DNA from: Cruorifilaria tuberocauda
Taxonomy: Eukaryota; Nematoda; Chromadorea; Rhabditida; Onchocercidae
Direction: 5' to 3'
Length of the DNA stretch: 20,199 bases
Assembly: GCA_013365365.1 (NCBI GenBank)
Contig: JABVXU010000795.1
Location: 1 to 20,199, forward strand
Each line of letters begins with the position of its first letter. Positions within the stretch are counted from its first letter, which is position 1. A program made the position numbers and the translations under genes. The notes under the pieces were generated by a model. The model was not told where the DNA came from. It saw nothing but the letters and a program-made list of their open reading frames with translations, and ran no database searches. Below are positions 1 through 10,900 of this stretch, one piece after another.

Positions 1-341
1 TTACTAATTATTACTTAATTATTACTAATTCCATAAAAACAAAACAGAATATAAATTGTAAGTTAGTGTATTGCTTGTCCAACATACTATTAACATCCAC
101 TAAAATGAAATGCAAAAAACTGCATCGTTTAATTTTTTTTTTGAATTGATTGCAAAAAAAAAAAGTTAATTGGACGAAATAATTAAAATTAAACTAATTA
201 ATTTAATACAATTTTAATGGATGCCAGTAGTATCATAAAGGAAATATAATAAATTTTGAAACTTTTATTAATTAATTTGTATTAAAAATTATTTATTCAT
301 TTTAATTTGTATTATTTTTTTAGTTTTTTTTTAATTTCTTA

Positions 342-347
342 TTTATT
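342..347 (-). terminator. Candidate poly(A) signal for the left gene
   Basis: TTTATT on the plus strand reads AATAAA on the minus strand, about 75 bases beyond the stop of the left gene. Another copy lies at 274-279. In DNA this AT-rich the hexamer is common by chance, so the exact cleavage site is uncertain. Confidence 0.3.
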
Positions 348-422
348 TTAATTTGTATTTTATATTAAATTTGTAATTTGTATTAAAAAAAACTTATATT
401 TGTTAATAGAAAAAGGAAAAAA

Positions 423-2425
423 TTAGGAGTAAAAGTACTTTTCACTGCTAATAACAACATGTCCGTTCTTTTTTCCGGTATTCCTCGAATCATTTGGTAC
501 TGGTAAAATAGGAATTGAATAATGAATTTGACCATTTCGATTGATGTAACCACGAGTATTGATTTCAGCATCCGTAATATAGCTGAAGAAAAGAAAAAAA
601 TCGGTTTGAAAATTTTTTTAAATTAAATTTTCTAATAAATCAATTATCATACATTTCCATTATTGATTCGATATACGTCGATACGATAAAAATAAAACTT
701 AAAAATAATTATAATTTTTAAAAATCAAATTATTGAACATGGATTTATCATTCGCCAGTTGTCAGATGTTTTAATAATTTAATTAATAATCGTTATACCT
801 AGCAATAGGAAATAAAAGGTAATGATTGAACAAGGTCAACTAAATCACCTCAAACATTTTAGATTTAAAATTAATAATTGCAATGAAATTTTTAAGAACT
901 TAACAAATCAATTATGCTAATTAGTTGTTTAAATTTAATTTCCATGTAGCATTCACTTACGATTTATTGAGCAATCAAAATTTTCTCGCTAAAAAATCTT
1001 GCATACTTTTCAGCAGACGGATCCGGTTTGCTTGAATCGTAATGCGGTCTACGCAGAATTCTTTCCTGCGATCTTTTCATTTGACTGTCACTCATCTGTC
1101 CACTATTCGTGTTGAAAAAGGCATGATTGATTAATAATTTATAAATTTTTTAATTCAACAATTCAATTAGTAAATTTCAAATTATTCCTAGAAATCTCTT
1201 TAAAAATAAAATATCCGATAATTTAAAACTTTTGCATTGTTTAAATTAGGTTTCAGAACAAAAAATTACCATTTATAAAAAGAGAAAAAGTAACTTTACT
1301 TAAACCAGTTCTAACAAAAGAATTATTTGAAAGTAAAATTTATAACATTCTGAGGTTTTTGATTTTGTTTTAAAAATTTTACAAGAAAAAAGTTAATTTA
1401 AAAAAAAAGAGGAAATTACCAAAATTAAGTTTTATATCAAAGCTAAAATAATTACCAAAATTAAGTTTTATATCAAAGCTAAAATAATTATCAAAATTAA
1501 ATTTTATATCGAAGCTAAAATAATCACCAAAATTAAATTTTATATTAAAACTAAAATAATTACTTCCTTTTCATATATAACTTAATTTTCTTTAAATCAT
1601 TACTTAATTCTATTATTTGCTAATCTTTTCTTTCGTAATTCCACTTCGTCGCAATAATTTTTAGATTGTGCGAACGAATCCTTCAAGCGTTCATAGCTTA
1701 ATTTTAATCGTCCAATTTTTGATGAATTGGCATTTGTTTTTGATTTAAATAAATCGATTACTTATTATTCAACTTTTATTATATGTACACATTGAAATTA
1801 TCGTAATGTATTTTTGAAAAATAATTAAATAGTTTAAAAAATATTTAAGCTTATATGCTTATGTTTGATGTCATTGCTTGTAAACATTTCTAATTTTGAT
1901 TGCTTTTTTTTCAAAATTTTTTAACTTGATTATATGAATTAGGTTGAGAGGAAAATTTTGTGCACTTGGCGTTTGGCATATGTTTACGTGGATTACGTAA
2001 TCTATTCTCTGATCTTGCCAACGTAATTGTCGTATCATCTGTTGATATATCAGGCTTTTTCTTATCCCGTTGATTTGGTCGAATTTCCTGTATTTATCAC
2101 AAATTTTATTAGTTCAATATAAGAATGCATAATTTAGCTATAATAATTAGTTGCACATAGGAAAGATTATATTAATTAATTAATTAATTAATTAGCATTT
2201 TATAAATGAATGTTGAAAAATAAAACAAACAGAAAGGCTTAGATATTTTATTTAGACCTAAGAAAGAGCAATGTAACTAAGTTCAATGAAAGGATTAATT
2301 TTTTTCCATGAAAATTTCTTTATTTTAAAATTAAATCAAACTATTTCCAGATCATTCTACTTATTGTTACTGCAAATTACTTTGTCATTAAGCTTGCGTG
2401 AAATTGCAACTTTATCATTGTTCAT
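423..2425 (-). CDS. Unrecognised small basic coiled-coil protein, five exons
   Basis: I do not recognise this gene. Reading the minus strand, the exons are 2425-2381, 2087-1988, 1760-1604, 1102-1007 and 582-423 (558 bases, 185 residues plus stop). The phases (0, 1, 2, 2) match at every junction, exon GC content exceeds the flanks, and four of the five acceptors are unremarkable. The Met at 2425 has an in-frame TGA upstream and starts MNNDKVAISRKLNDK. Residues 16-48 are hydrophilic and rich in Lys, Asp and Arg. Residues 67-95 show a short heptad pattern (Y71, L74, F78, V88, L95) that suggests a coiled coil. The tail is polar and ends SSEKYFYS. I see no signal peptide or membrane segment. Weak points are the first exon (15 codons), the acceptor at 1761 (AATAATAAG, no pyrimidine tract) and the donor of exon 2, which could also lie at 1997 and remove three residues. 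The existence of the last three exons is surer than the 5' end. Confidence 0.68.
964..1102 (-). other. Alternative terminal exon of the left gene
   Basis: The fourth exon of the left gene is drawn to a GTATGC donor (1006-1001), which keeps the frame into the last exon at 582. If that donor is skipped, the same frame runs on for 14 codons (KYARFFSEKILIAQ) to a TAA at 966-964. A consensus GTAAGT donor (960-955) follows three bases after that stop. The result would be a 146-residue form with a short hydrophobic end instead of the 52-residue polar tail. Which form dominates cannot be told from sequence. The other two frames through this exon are closed almost at once, so the frame itself is secure. 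Confidence 0.4.
1415..1558. repeat. Tandem repeat, four copies of a 36-bp unit
   Basis: Four head-to-tail copies at 1415-1450, 1451-1486, 1487-1522 and 1523-1558, each beginning ATTACC or a variant and ending AAAATA. The first two copies are identical, and copies 3 and 4 carry a growing number of substitutions. The array sits inside the 501-base intron between exons 3 and 4 of the left gene, so it is non-coding. It looks like a local slippage or unequal-exchange minisatellite and is likely to vary in copy number. Confidence 0.9.
2171..2194. repeat. (TTAA)n simple repeat
   Basis: A run of alternating TTAA/AATT units within the first intron of the left gene. It is low-complexity AT sequence with no further signal. 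Confidence 0.75.
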
Positions 2426-2993
2426 TGTAAAATATCAATAAACAATGAATGATATTACGGATAGAGATTACTTATCATATATATCGTAAGTAAAAATAGT
2501 CGAGACATGCTAATTTTTAATATGAATTCGCTCATTTTATTAACTAATCTCATATTTGCATATTATTTTATTTAAATTTCTAGTTGAAAAAAAATTTGCG
2601 TCAGTTTTTATTTGCATAAATTTAAATTAATGAATAAATTAGTAGCTAAAATTAAATTTTAACTTATTGGAAAGATAAGACGATGCAAATTATATTTGTA
2701 TTTAATGAGTAAATATGAAAAATATTCATCTGTAATCATTTATTCATTTTATAAATTCCAAAGAATAGTTAAATGAAAAACTGATAAACTGATTTAATAA
2801 TAATTAAAAACTTATAAAAAAATAGAAAATAATAAAAGACAATAAATGATAAATGAATTGTAATTGATAAAATTGTTATTGAAAAAAGTACTTCAGTAAT
2901 AATATATTGTAATCGATCAAAATTTCGTATTTGTAATGTTTGAATTTTTTTTTGACTTATTTTAAAAATATTAATTGTTTTTCTTAAATAGTA

Positions 2994-3060
2994 ATTAAGT
3001 TCCTAAGTTAATGTTATTAAGTTAACTTCAGTTAATATATTAAGTTCTTAAGTTAATGTT
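2994..3060. repeat. 22-bp direct repeat
   Basis: Two copies at 2994-3015 and 3039-3060, differing at one base (C/T at copy position 9) and set 45 bases apart. Both consist of ATTAAGTTC then a TAAGTTAATGTT-like end. The intervening bases contain partial copies (GTTAACTTCAGTTAAT). A decayed tandem repeat is the simplest reading. Confidence 0.7.
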
Positions 3061-3547
3061 TAATTAATGTTATAACTAAGAATTGAAAAATAAACGTAAT
3101 TTATTTAAGTATTTCTTATCATTTTCCAACTATCACTAAGCTTTTTCACGTAAAAATGAAAACAAAAATTTATATATAATTGAATAAAAATTAGAAAATC
3201 ATTAATTGATTAATATTATATTTTTATTTGTAGCATCACAATAAATCAAGTGAATCGTTTCTTTATCCTTTTTATAACAAATAAAAATATTTCGAAATTC
3301 CTGCTAAAGACTAAAATCTAATCAGATTTTACGGAAACTTCCGACAAATAATCAATATCTTCTAAGTGAATCTTTTTCAGTTGCAACTTTCATTGTGCTT
3401 GTAAATTAACCTTTTTTTTCTTAAACAGTAAAAAAAATTTCAATAACTTTCAACTTTATACATAGTCAATTCTTAGTTATAACAATTTGACCTTAGACCT
3501 CACTTTCAGAAACAAAAAAGTGCAAGTTTAGCAATAACGTTTGTGAT

Positions 3548-3592
3548 ACGTGAATATGCAAGTTATTAGATTCACGTTTTCACGCATATTCA
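3548..3592. repeat. Overlapping inverted repeats, possible hairpin
   Basis: ACGTGAAT at 3548-3555 pairs with ATTCACGT at 3570-3577, and the overlapping TGAATATGC at 3551-3559 pairs with GCATATTCA at 3584-3592. Two mutually exclusive short stems are therefore possible. The site is intergenic and I see no conserved RNA family in it. Confidence 0.5.
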
Positions 3593-5089
3593 ACGAAAAG
3601 ATATGCAAATGAAAATCAGTCAATCACTGATAAATTTACTAAAATTCATCATTTTGGCATAGAAGTTATTTAAGGAAAGGTGTAAGAAACCTTGTTTGAT
3701 TACCTATTACTTTTACTAACTTTCCATTCCGGAATCAAATTATTCGTGATAATTCCTGCCGCTTTAATTACGCTTTATTCATTATGCTTACTATTATAGA
3801 ATTAATTCGCCGTAAGATACTTCTGAATGATAATATCTCTTTCTCTTTGAACAGCCTATTCTGTTATCAAGTTTCTTTTGATTTATGATAATAAATGCTT
3901 GTCACTGCAGCATCAATTCTCCGTAATATACTTCTGAACTCTGACCTTTTTGTGATATATTTTTCTCGCTATATATAAAATCCTTTTTTGATTTATACTG
4001 ATAGAATACGGAGCATAATCTAGTTTATATTTCTTCAAGCCTTCCATTCAATAAACATCTGTTGAACTTTGACATAGCCATGAATGTCACATTGAATTTT
4101 TAAATTTCTTCAGTTTTATAATGAAGCTATTAAATAAACAAGTAATTCGTTATTAAAAATTAAAGCTATCAAGCGAAAAGTAAATTGCATGAATCAAGAA
4201 TAATATTTTACACCATAAACTTATTAACTTTCTATAAGATACATTGTTGTTATATTTGATTATGCGAAATTTACCTAACTGATTTCTTTTTTACTTTTAA
4301 CTTGGACTGTTGTGTTTCAATTTTAACTGAAAGTCTTAAGTAAATATTACTTTACTGCACAGTAATTCATTTATTGAAGTAATATTTGTCTAAAGAATCA
4401 AAATGAAAATGTCGACTTTTAATCAGATTTATGTCAACAACTATCATATGTTTCTCAGAAGTGTTATCAGTGGCAATGATCAAAATTCTTCTTAACACTT
4501 AAATGCACTTAAACGCTATAAATTGATAAGTGTTATCTCTTCGAAGGATCTGTAGAAATTTGAAAGATTTTAGAAATTTATATAAACTATAATTAATGAG
4601 TAATGCTCTTAAGGATTCTTTATGATCAATGATTTTTTTATGATTTCTGATATAAATAGAACCGTAATCAGTAATGGAATAAAATTGGAAGTTGCAAGAA
4701 ATGGAATAAATTTGATTAAAGCAAAGAAAGCTAACTCACATCATTACTCATACGACGGAGAGCATTGCAGTTAGTCTAAAATGTTTCACAAAACTGAATT
4801 GCAAATTGCTTTGTAGTAATTCAGTTTTAAAAATATCAAAACTGAATTACTTTTAAAGTAAAAGTATATATCAGTAAGCATTCTTTCAATATTTTTCATT
4901 TTCCTGTTTAATATTTCCATATTTTTTGATTGATTTTTTCCTTACTTTCAAATTATACATAGCTTGATGAAGAAATTATTCATTTCTTGGGATAAGAATA
5001 TCTCAGAAGTAATTAATTATTAAAATTAATTACTTTTAATCGAATTGGTTTTGCAAATTAGAAAACTTAGAAGAATTGAGCTGCAATAT

Positions 5090-5212
5090 ACGAGAAAGCG
5101 CTTGAAACGCTCTCCCTATCAGTGGTGGTGATTTGATGTGTGAAATATTCTGGTGGAACCGAGGTGGAATGAATGCGGGGGGTAGTGGAGAGAGAGGAGA
5201 GGGCTAACGGAC
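5090..5212. promoter_or_regulatory. GC-rich, purine-rich island, possible promoter or unplaced exon
   Basis: This stretch stands out from the surrounding AT-rich DNA. It has CpG-containing GAAAGCGCTTGAAACGCTCTC, repeated GTGG and GGTGG, then GCGGGGGGTAGTGG and a GAGAGAGAGGAGAGGG run on the plus strand (a CT-rich run on the minus strand). It lies midway between two divergent genes. One plus-strand frame is open from about 5107 to 5207, roughly 33 codons, with an AG just before TGGTGG and a GTAGTG after GCGGGGG, so a small exon is not excluded. No family is recognisable in that frame. A promoter element is an inference from composition and position only. Confidence 0.35.
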
Positions 5213-6910
5213 AGTTTTAATATTATGCTAATAGAATTCAGAGAAATGCGACAATTCATTTATCTCAGCCATCTCGTGCATAACAAATTGTTATTACTTC
5301 GAAGATTTCATTTTTGATCGATAAGAAATAAATTTAAGATCTTTGATATCATACTGTTTGCATGCGCGTAATCTTTCAGATATACATTTACTAATTATTG
5401 AATTATCAAATTATTGAACTATATTTGCCAAGCAGAAAATGTAAATCTAAATTTACTTCTTAAATTAAAATGATCGATAATGAAATATTGGACTGTGTAT
5501 TTACAGAATTTGTAGCGCAGTACATAGTTTATTTTCTATTAATTTACTTATCGGAGAGAGAAAGTCATAGTTTGTTTATTATTATTTAACCTATTATTCA
5601 AAGGTTTTCATCATTTGTTATCTGTTTACCTTTCTGCAAAACTTTTTTCTTTCTCTTTTGCTTTCATTTGACTGTTCATCGTTAAGTTCCATTACTTTAT
5701 TTCATCATAAATTAAATAAATTTTTGATATTATATTGCTAAAACACCTTTTTTTGCTTTCCAAGTATTACATAAATTGGGTAGTTTGTTTTTTGTCAAAT
5801 GAACATTATCATTTATTTGAGACTGCAATCAATTGTAGAACAGTTCCAGGTGCAGTTGTAAAAGATACGTGCTAAATAATTCAGTAAACCTATCAAGGTA
5901 CAGATACGAATGAACATCCGTAATTTGTAGTTTGAGACGAAATTGTAAGAAGTGGCATAGAAAAGAAAGTGGGACATTAATACTATTCATTACCAATTCA
6001 ATATCAACCGGTTTTTATCAGGAAGATAGGACGGGAAAGTTCATGTTAACATTATTAACTGCCTGATTGATAATTTCATTTGTATTTATTTTTCATCCAT
6101 TAGATAATGATTAAAATATGTCGTCTTTTTTTAATTGCATTTATCACTAATATATCATTTAATCAACTGATCAGCTGAAAGGAGCTTTTATAGATTGAAT
6201 TCATAGAGATTCTTAGGTATTATGTAATTTATCACTATCGATTGTTAACATGAAGAATAAAATAGGGAAAAATACGGAGTAAATATAGCGGGAAAAATTA
6301 ATGATCAAGAGATTTATATATGTATCAAACTAGATTTTTTCATTTTTAATATATTAATTTTATATTCATTTGCATTTTATTTTTGTTCTTTAAGTATTTT
6401 ACTTAAAGAACTTTTGAGCAATAAGTTCAATTTTGAGTTAACTCTTTAATTTTGAGCAATAATTTTTATGCCTAAATTTGTGAAAAAAGCTTTAAACACA
6501 AATTTACTTGTTTACTTAAAATTTTTCCAATCATGTATTGCATCAATAATGATAGGATGAGAATAGAATTGATGGCTTTACTCGAGAGTACTAAAGCATT
6601 TTGCATAAATGGCAAAATGATGAAAAAAGATATTGATTGTGCGCTATCGACGTGACCATACTGACATTTTCTTTACTTTGTTTATAATTGTGAAAAGGGT
6701 GACACGGGAAAAAGGAAGAAAGAGATGAAGAAGAAAAGAAGAGAAATGAATTGTTGAATGCTTATTAGAATCATTTTCTTTTTCTTTCTTCTGTTTGATT
6801 ATATGAGTTGTATTGTTTGGAGATATGAATTAGGGATGAACTTAAGAGTTAATAATTAAAGCCATATTTATTGATACAATATAGAAAGAATTATTATTTT
6901 AGCATTTGAA

Positions 6911-6934
6911 GAGAGAGAGAGAGAGAGAGAGAGA
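6911..6934. repeat. (GA)12 microsatellite
   Basis: Twelve perfect GA dinucleotides followed by an A-rich stretch. It is a simple-sequence tract, about 0.7 kb upstream of the first candidate exon of the TBC gene. Confidence 0.95.
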
Positions 6935-7007
6935 AAAAAGGAAGATTTATGTGAACGGTTATCATTAAATCAAAAGTTGCATTGAATTAAAATATTATAT
7001 ATTTTAA

Positions 7008-7074
7008 TTTTTTTTTAATAAACAATGAAATAAAAACAATTTTTTTTAATAAACAATTTTTTTTAATAAACAAT
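7008..7074. repeat. Three copies of a T-tract plus AATAAACAAT unit
   Basis: The unit is eight or nine T residues followed by AATAAACAAT. It appears at about 7008-7026, 7040-7057 and 7057-7074, and the last two share a base. It is a local short tandem duplication in intergenic DNA. Confidence 0.8.
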
Positions 7075-7645
7075 GAAAAAATTCCTTAATAGTTATTATC
7101 TTTTAATAGCTCTAATACTATCTATTATAATGCTTGATTATTTGATGATTGTATTATTATTTTTAATAAAATTAAAAAAAAATGGAATTCGTAATAAATT
7201 TTGCATGATTACATTGTTGTTACAATTTTCTTCATAAAGAAATTATTTGTGTACTTATTTTTTTAAGCAGAAATGTTTTTTTCAACATTTGAAAAATTGA
7301 AACGATGCCGAGATTTTCCACATTTAGATTGTTATAATGGCAGGTTTCTGGTTATTAATTGTATGGAAATATTGATTTGAATTTATTTTTCCCCATATTT
7401 TGAAATATACATTCACTTAATATGTTTTAAAGCAATTTTTTCTCATTTATTAGGAAGGTTTTAAAACTTGTCATTTTTTAATTTTTCACTTTTTCTCGCT
7501 CAAGTGTTATAAATATTAATAATTATTTGTTTCGCTAAGGTTTTGCTTGCTAAATATGCTTGTCGAATTAATTTAAAATGACGTATGTGTCATATCAAGG
7601 TATTCTAGATATATTATCGAAATATTCTATTGGCTTTTCTTCCAG

Positions 7646-7718
7646 GAAAATGTTTCAAATCTGAAATAATTTGTAAGGATCGATGGCTGACGAAAGATAG
7701 TTCTTATGTCCGGTACGG
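7646..7718 (+). other. Candidate 5' exon of the TBC gene, with alternative start at 7706
   Basis: A good acceptor (TTTTCTTCCAG, ending 7645) is followed by 73 bases and a GTAAAT donor at 7719. The ATG at 7706 reads M-S-G-T then one base, a phase that joins exactly to the exon beginning at 7895 and adds 12 residues (MSGTVAIPTTNW) before the Met at 7918. An in-frame TGA lies just upstream of this ATG. Against it, two earlier out-of-frame ATGs open tiny reading frames in the same exon. It may instead be untranslated or not an exon at all. Confidence 0.4.
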
Positions 7719-7880
7719 GTAAATAAAACTCTTTTAACCATTTGAAGAATATGAGTTAATACATTGTCAATAAATTATAAGAGTTAAAAAGCGAAACAAA
7801 ACAAACAATATTACTTTTAACTTGGATTTTTGCCTCACATAATTTGTATTACCGTCATCATCAAGATTATGTGCTTTTAC

Positions 7881-7894
7881 CTCTGTTGTTACAG
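7881..7894 (+). promoter_or_regulatory. Splice acceptor before the start codon, possible spliced-leader site
   Basis: CTCTGTTGTTACAG lies 23 bases ahead of the ATG at 7918. It could accept the short upstream exon ending at 7718, or a trans-spliced leader as is common in nematodes, where the start codon usually follows the leader closely. The sequence alone does not choose between these. Confidence 0.5.
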
Positions 7895-7917
7895 TTGCTA
7901 TTCCCACTACAAATTGG

Positions 7918-10900
7918 ATGCATTTAATGGATTTACGGGAAACTGATATTTTGGATAACAGCGTGGAGGAAGATGTTGGAGATGGAGGACATGTGGAGGA
8001 AAGATCTGGTATGTTTTTATATTATGGGATTTGATTTTAAAGAACCGTGAGATATGTTAAGGATTTTTTTGGAGAATCAAATTGGCAATGGTTGCTGTGT
8101 CAATTCATTTTCGGTATTTTAAAAGTGGTGGATTTAAAAGATTTTACTAGAGGATTTGCAAGATTTTACTAGCATAGAAAAAGAGAAATAGTTAGACTAA
8201 GAGAAATTTAAGGATGTATAAAAGGATGAATTATATTGGTATTAGTAGGATGAGGTATAAAAATTTTAGCAATTTCATGTATTTTAATAATTCAAATTTT
8301 ATTTCGTTTTTTAGTAATTTCATAGGATCATATTTTCATTATTAATAGAATGATTTCTCGTAATAGATTGTAATTCTACGCTTAAAATAATTAAATATAG
8401 GGTTGATAGGGACAAGTCAATACTTTCGATTTTCTGCTGAGATTTCAGTAAGCAAATAGCTTATAAAAGAAATAGTTGGTCTTCCTTTCTTGTGGGAATC
8501 ATGAAATAATGCATAAAGAATAGTGATAAAGCTAACAATTAGATATTATATGACCAGTGAAAGATGATTTCTAGAAAGTTTAATTTTTTTAAAAAGCTAA
8601 AAAAATGATTACAATTTTTTTTGTAGAGTCGGAATATTTGAAATATCGTTTTTCTAGCTACCATTTTCCGGAAAAATTTCTTTAACTGATTGAATAACTA
8701 TTATAACTCATTATTTTTATGATCCAGCGATTTGATTTTGCAAAAAACCAAATTGTTTATTTTTGTCATTCATTTTATTCTTTTTTATCATTTTGGGAAT
8801 TTTGGGAGCACCACACCAAAATAATGAATCAAAATACAACACATGGTAGAAAAGTCAGAGAGACCTGAGTGCTTACTGTATCGATAAATATAATATGGCA
8901 TAATTTCTGCTCTTTTTATTTTCTTTTTTGCATTGTTTCTTCTTTCTCTTCTCTTTGAATTAGAAGTTTTCATAAATATTTGTTAGGTGAAGTATTGCTT
9001 CCATTTTCCTGGCTTGTTTTTCTGTAATTGCATTAAATGAAATTAAATTAATCCCAATATTAAATTCTTATTTCAATGTTTTCTTTGAAGACATGTATGT
9101 TCTTTAACATTCTTCCTGATATAATATTTAATTTCTTTTTGAAATATTTATTTATGACAAGGATCGGAATGTGAAGGGATCTGTAAAAATTTGTAAGAAC
9201 ACTTTATAGTTAGAAGAATTTCACATTGCGCTTGTGTAGATGTCTGTTTTTTTTTCTTGCCTTTTAATATAATAGTTTTGGAAAATGAAATAATTTTTAT
9301 GGTGCTTATTGTTATGCCACTTTTACATAAATATAAACTTTATGTTTTAGTAACAATAGGGATACTAAATTTTTATCTTAATATAGCGATTATTTCATTT
9401 TTTTTTTCTTGAACAGATGGTAAAAGTTTTTTTATTTAAAACATTTCAATCAGCAAAAGTATAGAATAGCACATTTTTCGCATACTAATACTTAAATAAA
9501 ATAAATCATAATAAGATATAATCCATCATTTGTGTACTTTTTTCTTCTCGTCATTCAATAAATAAGCTCGTCTCTTTCTACATCACTTATATCGTTCTTC
9601 ACATCTGCTGGCTGAACAAAAAAAAGTAAAATAATTTACTTTTGAGGGATTTTGAAATTTTTATTGTCGAATCATAAAATTTTATTTAATTACCTTTCCT
9701 TCGTCTAACCAACAGAAAACTGCAGATGAAATTAAATTTCCATCTATTCTTTATAGCAAGAATATAACATATAAATAATTATAAAGAATTGAAACTGTTT
9801 CGATTTACTTTACTTTTTATCTTCCTGGTTCGCTTTTATTTTGTTTCTATTTAGATGTTATGAATATTATTCGCGAAAAAATGAAGGAACAAATTGAAAT
9901 GAATTTGAATTACTCATTATTGAAAATCTAGATTTGTATCTTCTAAGTAATGATTTATTTTGATTTTAGGATTCTTTTCTCTATATTGGTATGTTTGGGT
10001 TGGCTAGAAATTTTGAAAGTTTGAATAAATACATTCACTAATTGTTTGAGAAAGGCGTAATAAATTTGGGAATTCTTTCCATGTATAAATCATGTTTCAT
10101 AATTAAAGATAGCATTTGATATTTCCCCTTCAGCTATTTATTTTTCTTTCAAAAAAGGGAAAAAAATAATTAAAAAGCTCGAAGTTTATTGATTTCCTTT
10201 AATGTTTTTCAATCTTCTTTTGTTTTCCCTATCTTTATCTCTTCTCTTTTATTCTATAACCTTAATGTGAGAGAATTATTAAAAACTAAAACTGTGTTGA
10301 AATTATTGATTAAGAAGAAACTAAAGATCTTTTTTTTATCGATATGATTATCATCTTAAAAAATTCATGTTAGCATTTCTTAGAACACAGCGAATTTTTC
10401 TGTAAGATAATTCGAAAAAGAGAAAAAATGAAAGAAATAATTGGCTGATATTATCATTGTATTATTATAGAATTACACTCATAAAGATTTTTCTTTTGGA
10501 AATAATGATTCCACTGTTGGTTAACTTCTATACAAAAGAATCATTTTTGCAATATTCAATTATCAGATACAGATAGCATTATACTGAAATGTGAAATGGA
10601 GCATTGCATGTTTCGGATTTTTTCGTATCATTTTCGTCATAGAATTGTTAAATTTTATTGATTATAATAACTATGCAAACATTTCAATTATAAGTATTTC
10701 GGCATTTTTCTGTTAATATGTCTGAAGAATTGAGGAAATTTTCCGACTGCAATGATATTATAGGGAAAGATTAATGTAAGTCATCGTAAATTATAGTTCT
10801 GTAACGTCTTTATCTTTTATTCTGATAATAATGAAAGAAATGGAAATAGTTTATTACTATACTCGATGAATATCTTCCCGGTATTGATCATATACAGATC

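Larger units (their letters stand above)
2426..7645. other. Divergent intergenic region between the left gene and the TBC gene
   Basis: About 5.2 kb of mostly very AT-rich DNA between the putative start of the minus-strand left gene and the 5' end of the plus-strand TBC gene. It presumably holds the promoters of both. I found no exon chain with agreeing phases here. The longest open stretches (for example 6533-6655, 40 codons) are of a length expected by chance at this base composition. Distinct elements are a 22-bp direct repeat near 3000-3060, an inverted repeat near 3548-3592, the GC-rich island at 5090-5212, a (GA)12 tract at 6911 and a T-tract repeat at 7008-7074. No tRNA or rRNA gene was recognised by eye. 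Confidence 0.55.

Noticed and set aside
1881..2087. Alternative open frame (about 68 codons) through exon 2 of the left gene
   Set aside because: It cannot be joined in phase to the next exon at 1760, whereas the frame starting GAA-ATT-CGA joins both neighbours.
6533..6655. Plus-strand ORF of 40 codons from ATG 6533 to TGA 6655
   Set aside because: At this AT content an open run of this length is expected several times by chance in 20 kb. It has no recognisable domain and no splice-linked partner exon.
8320..8436. Minus-strand open stretch of 38 codons in intron 1 after a CTCAG
   Set aside because: The acceptor lacks a pyrimidine tract and the phase does not match the nearby candidate exon at 8877-8973.
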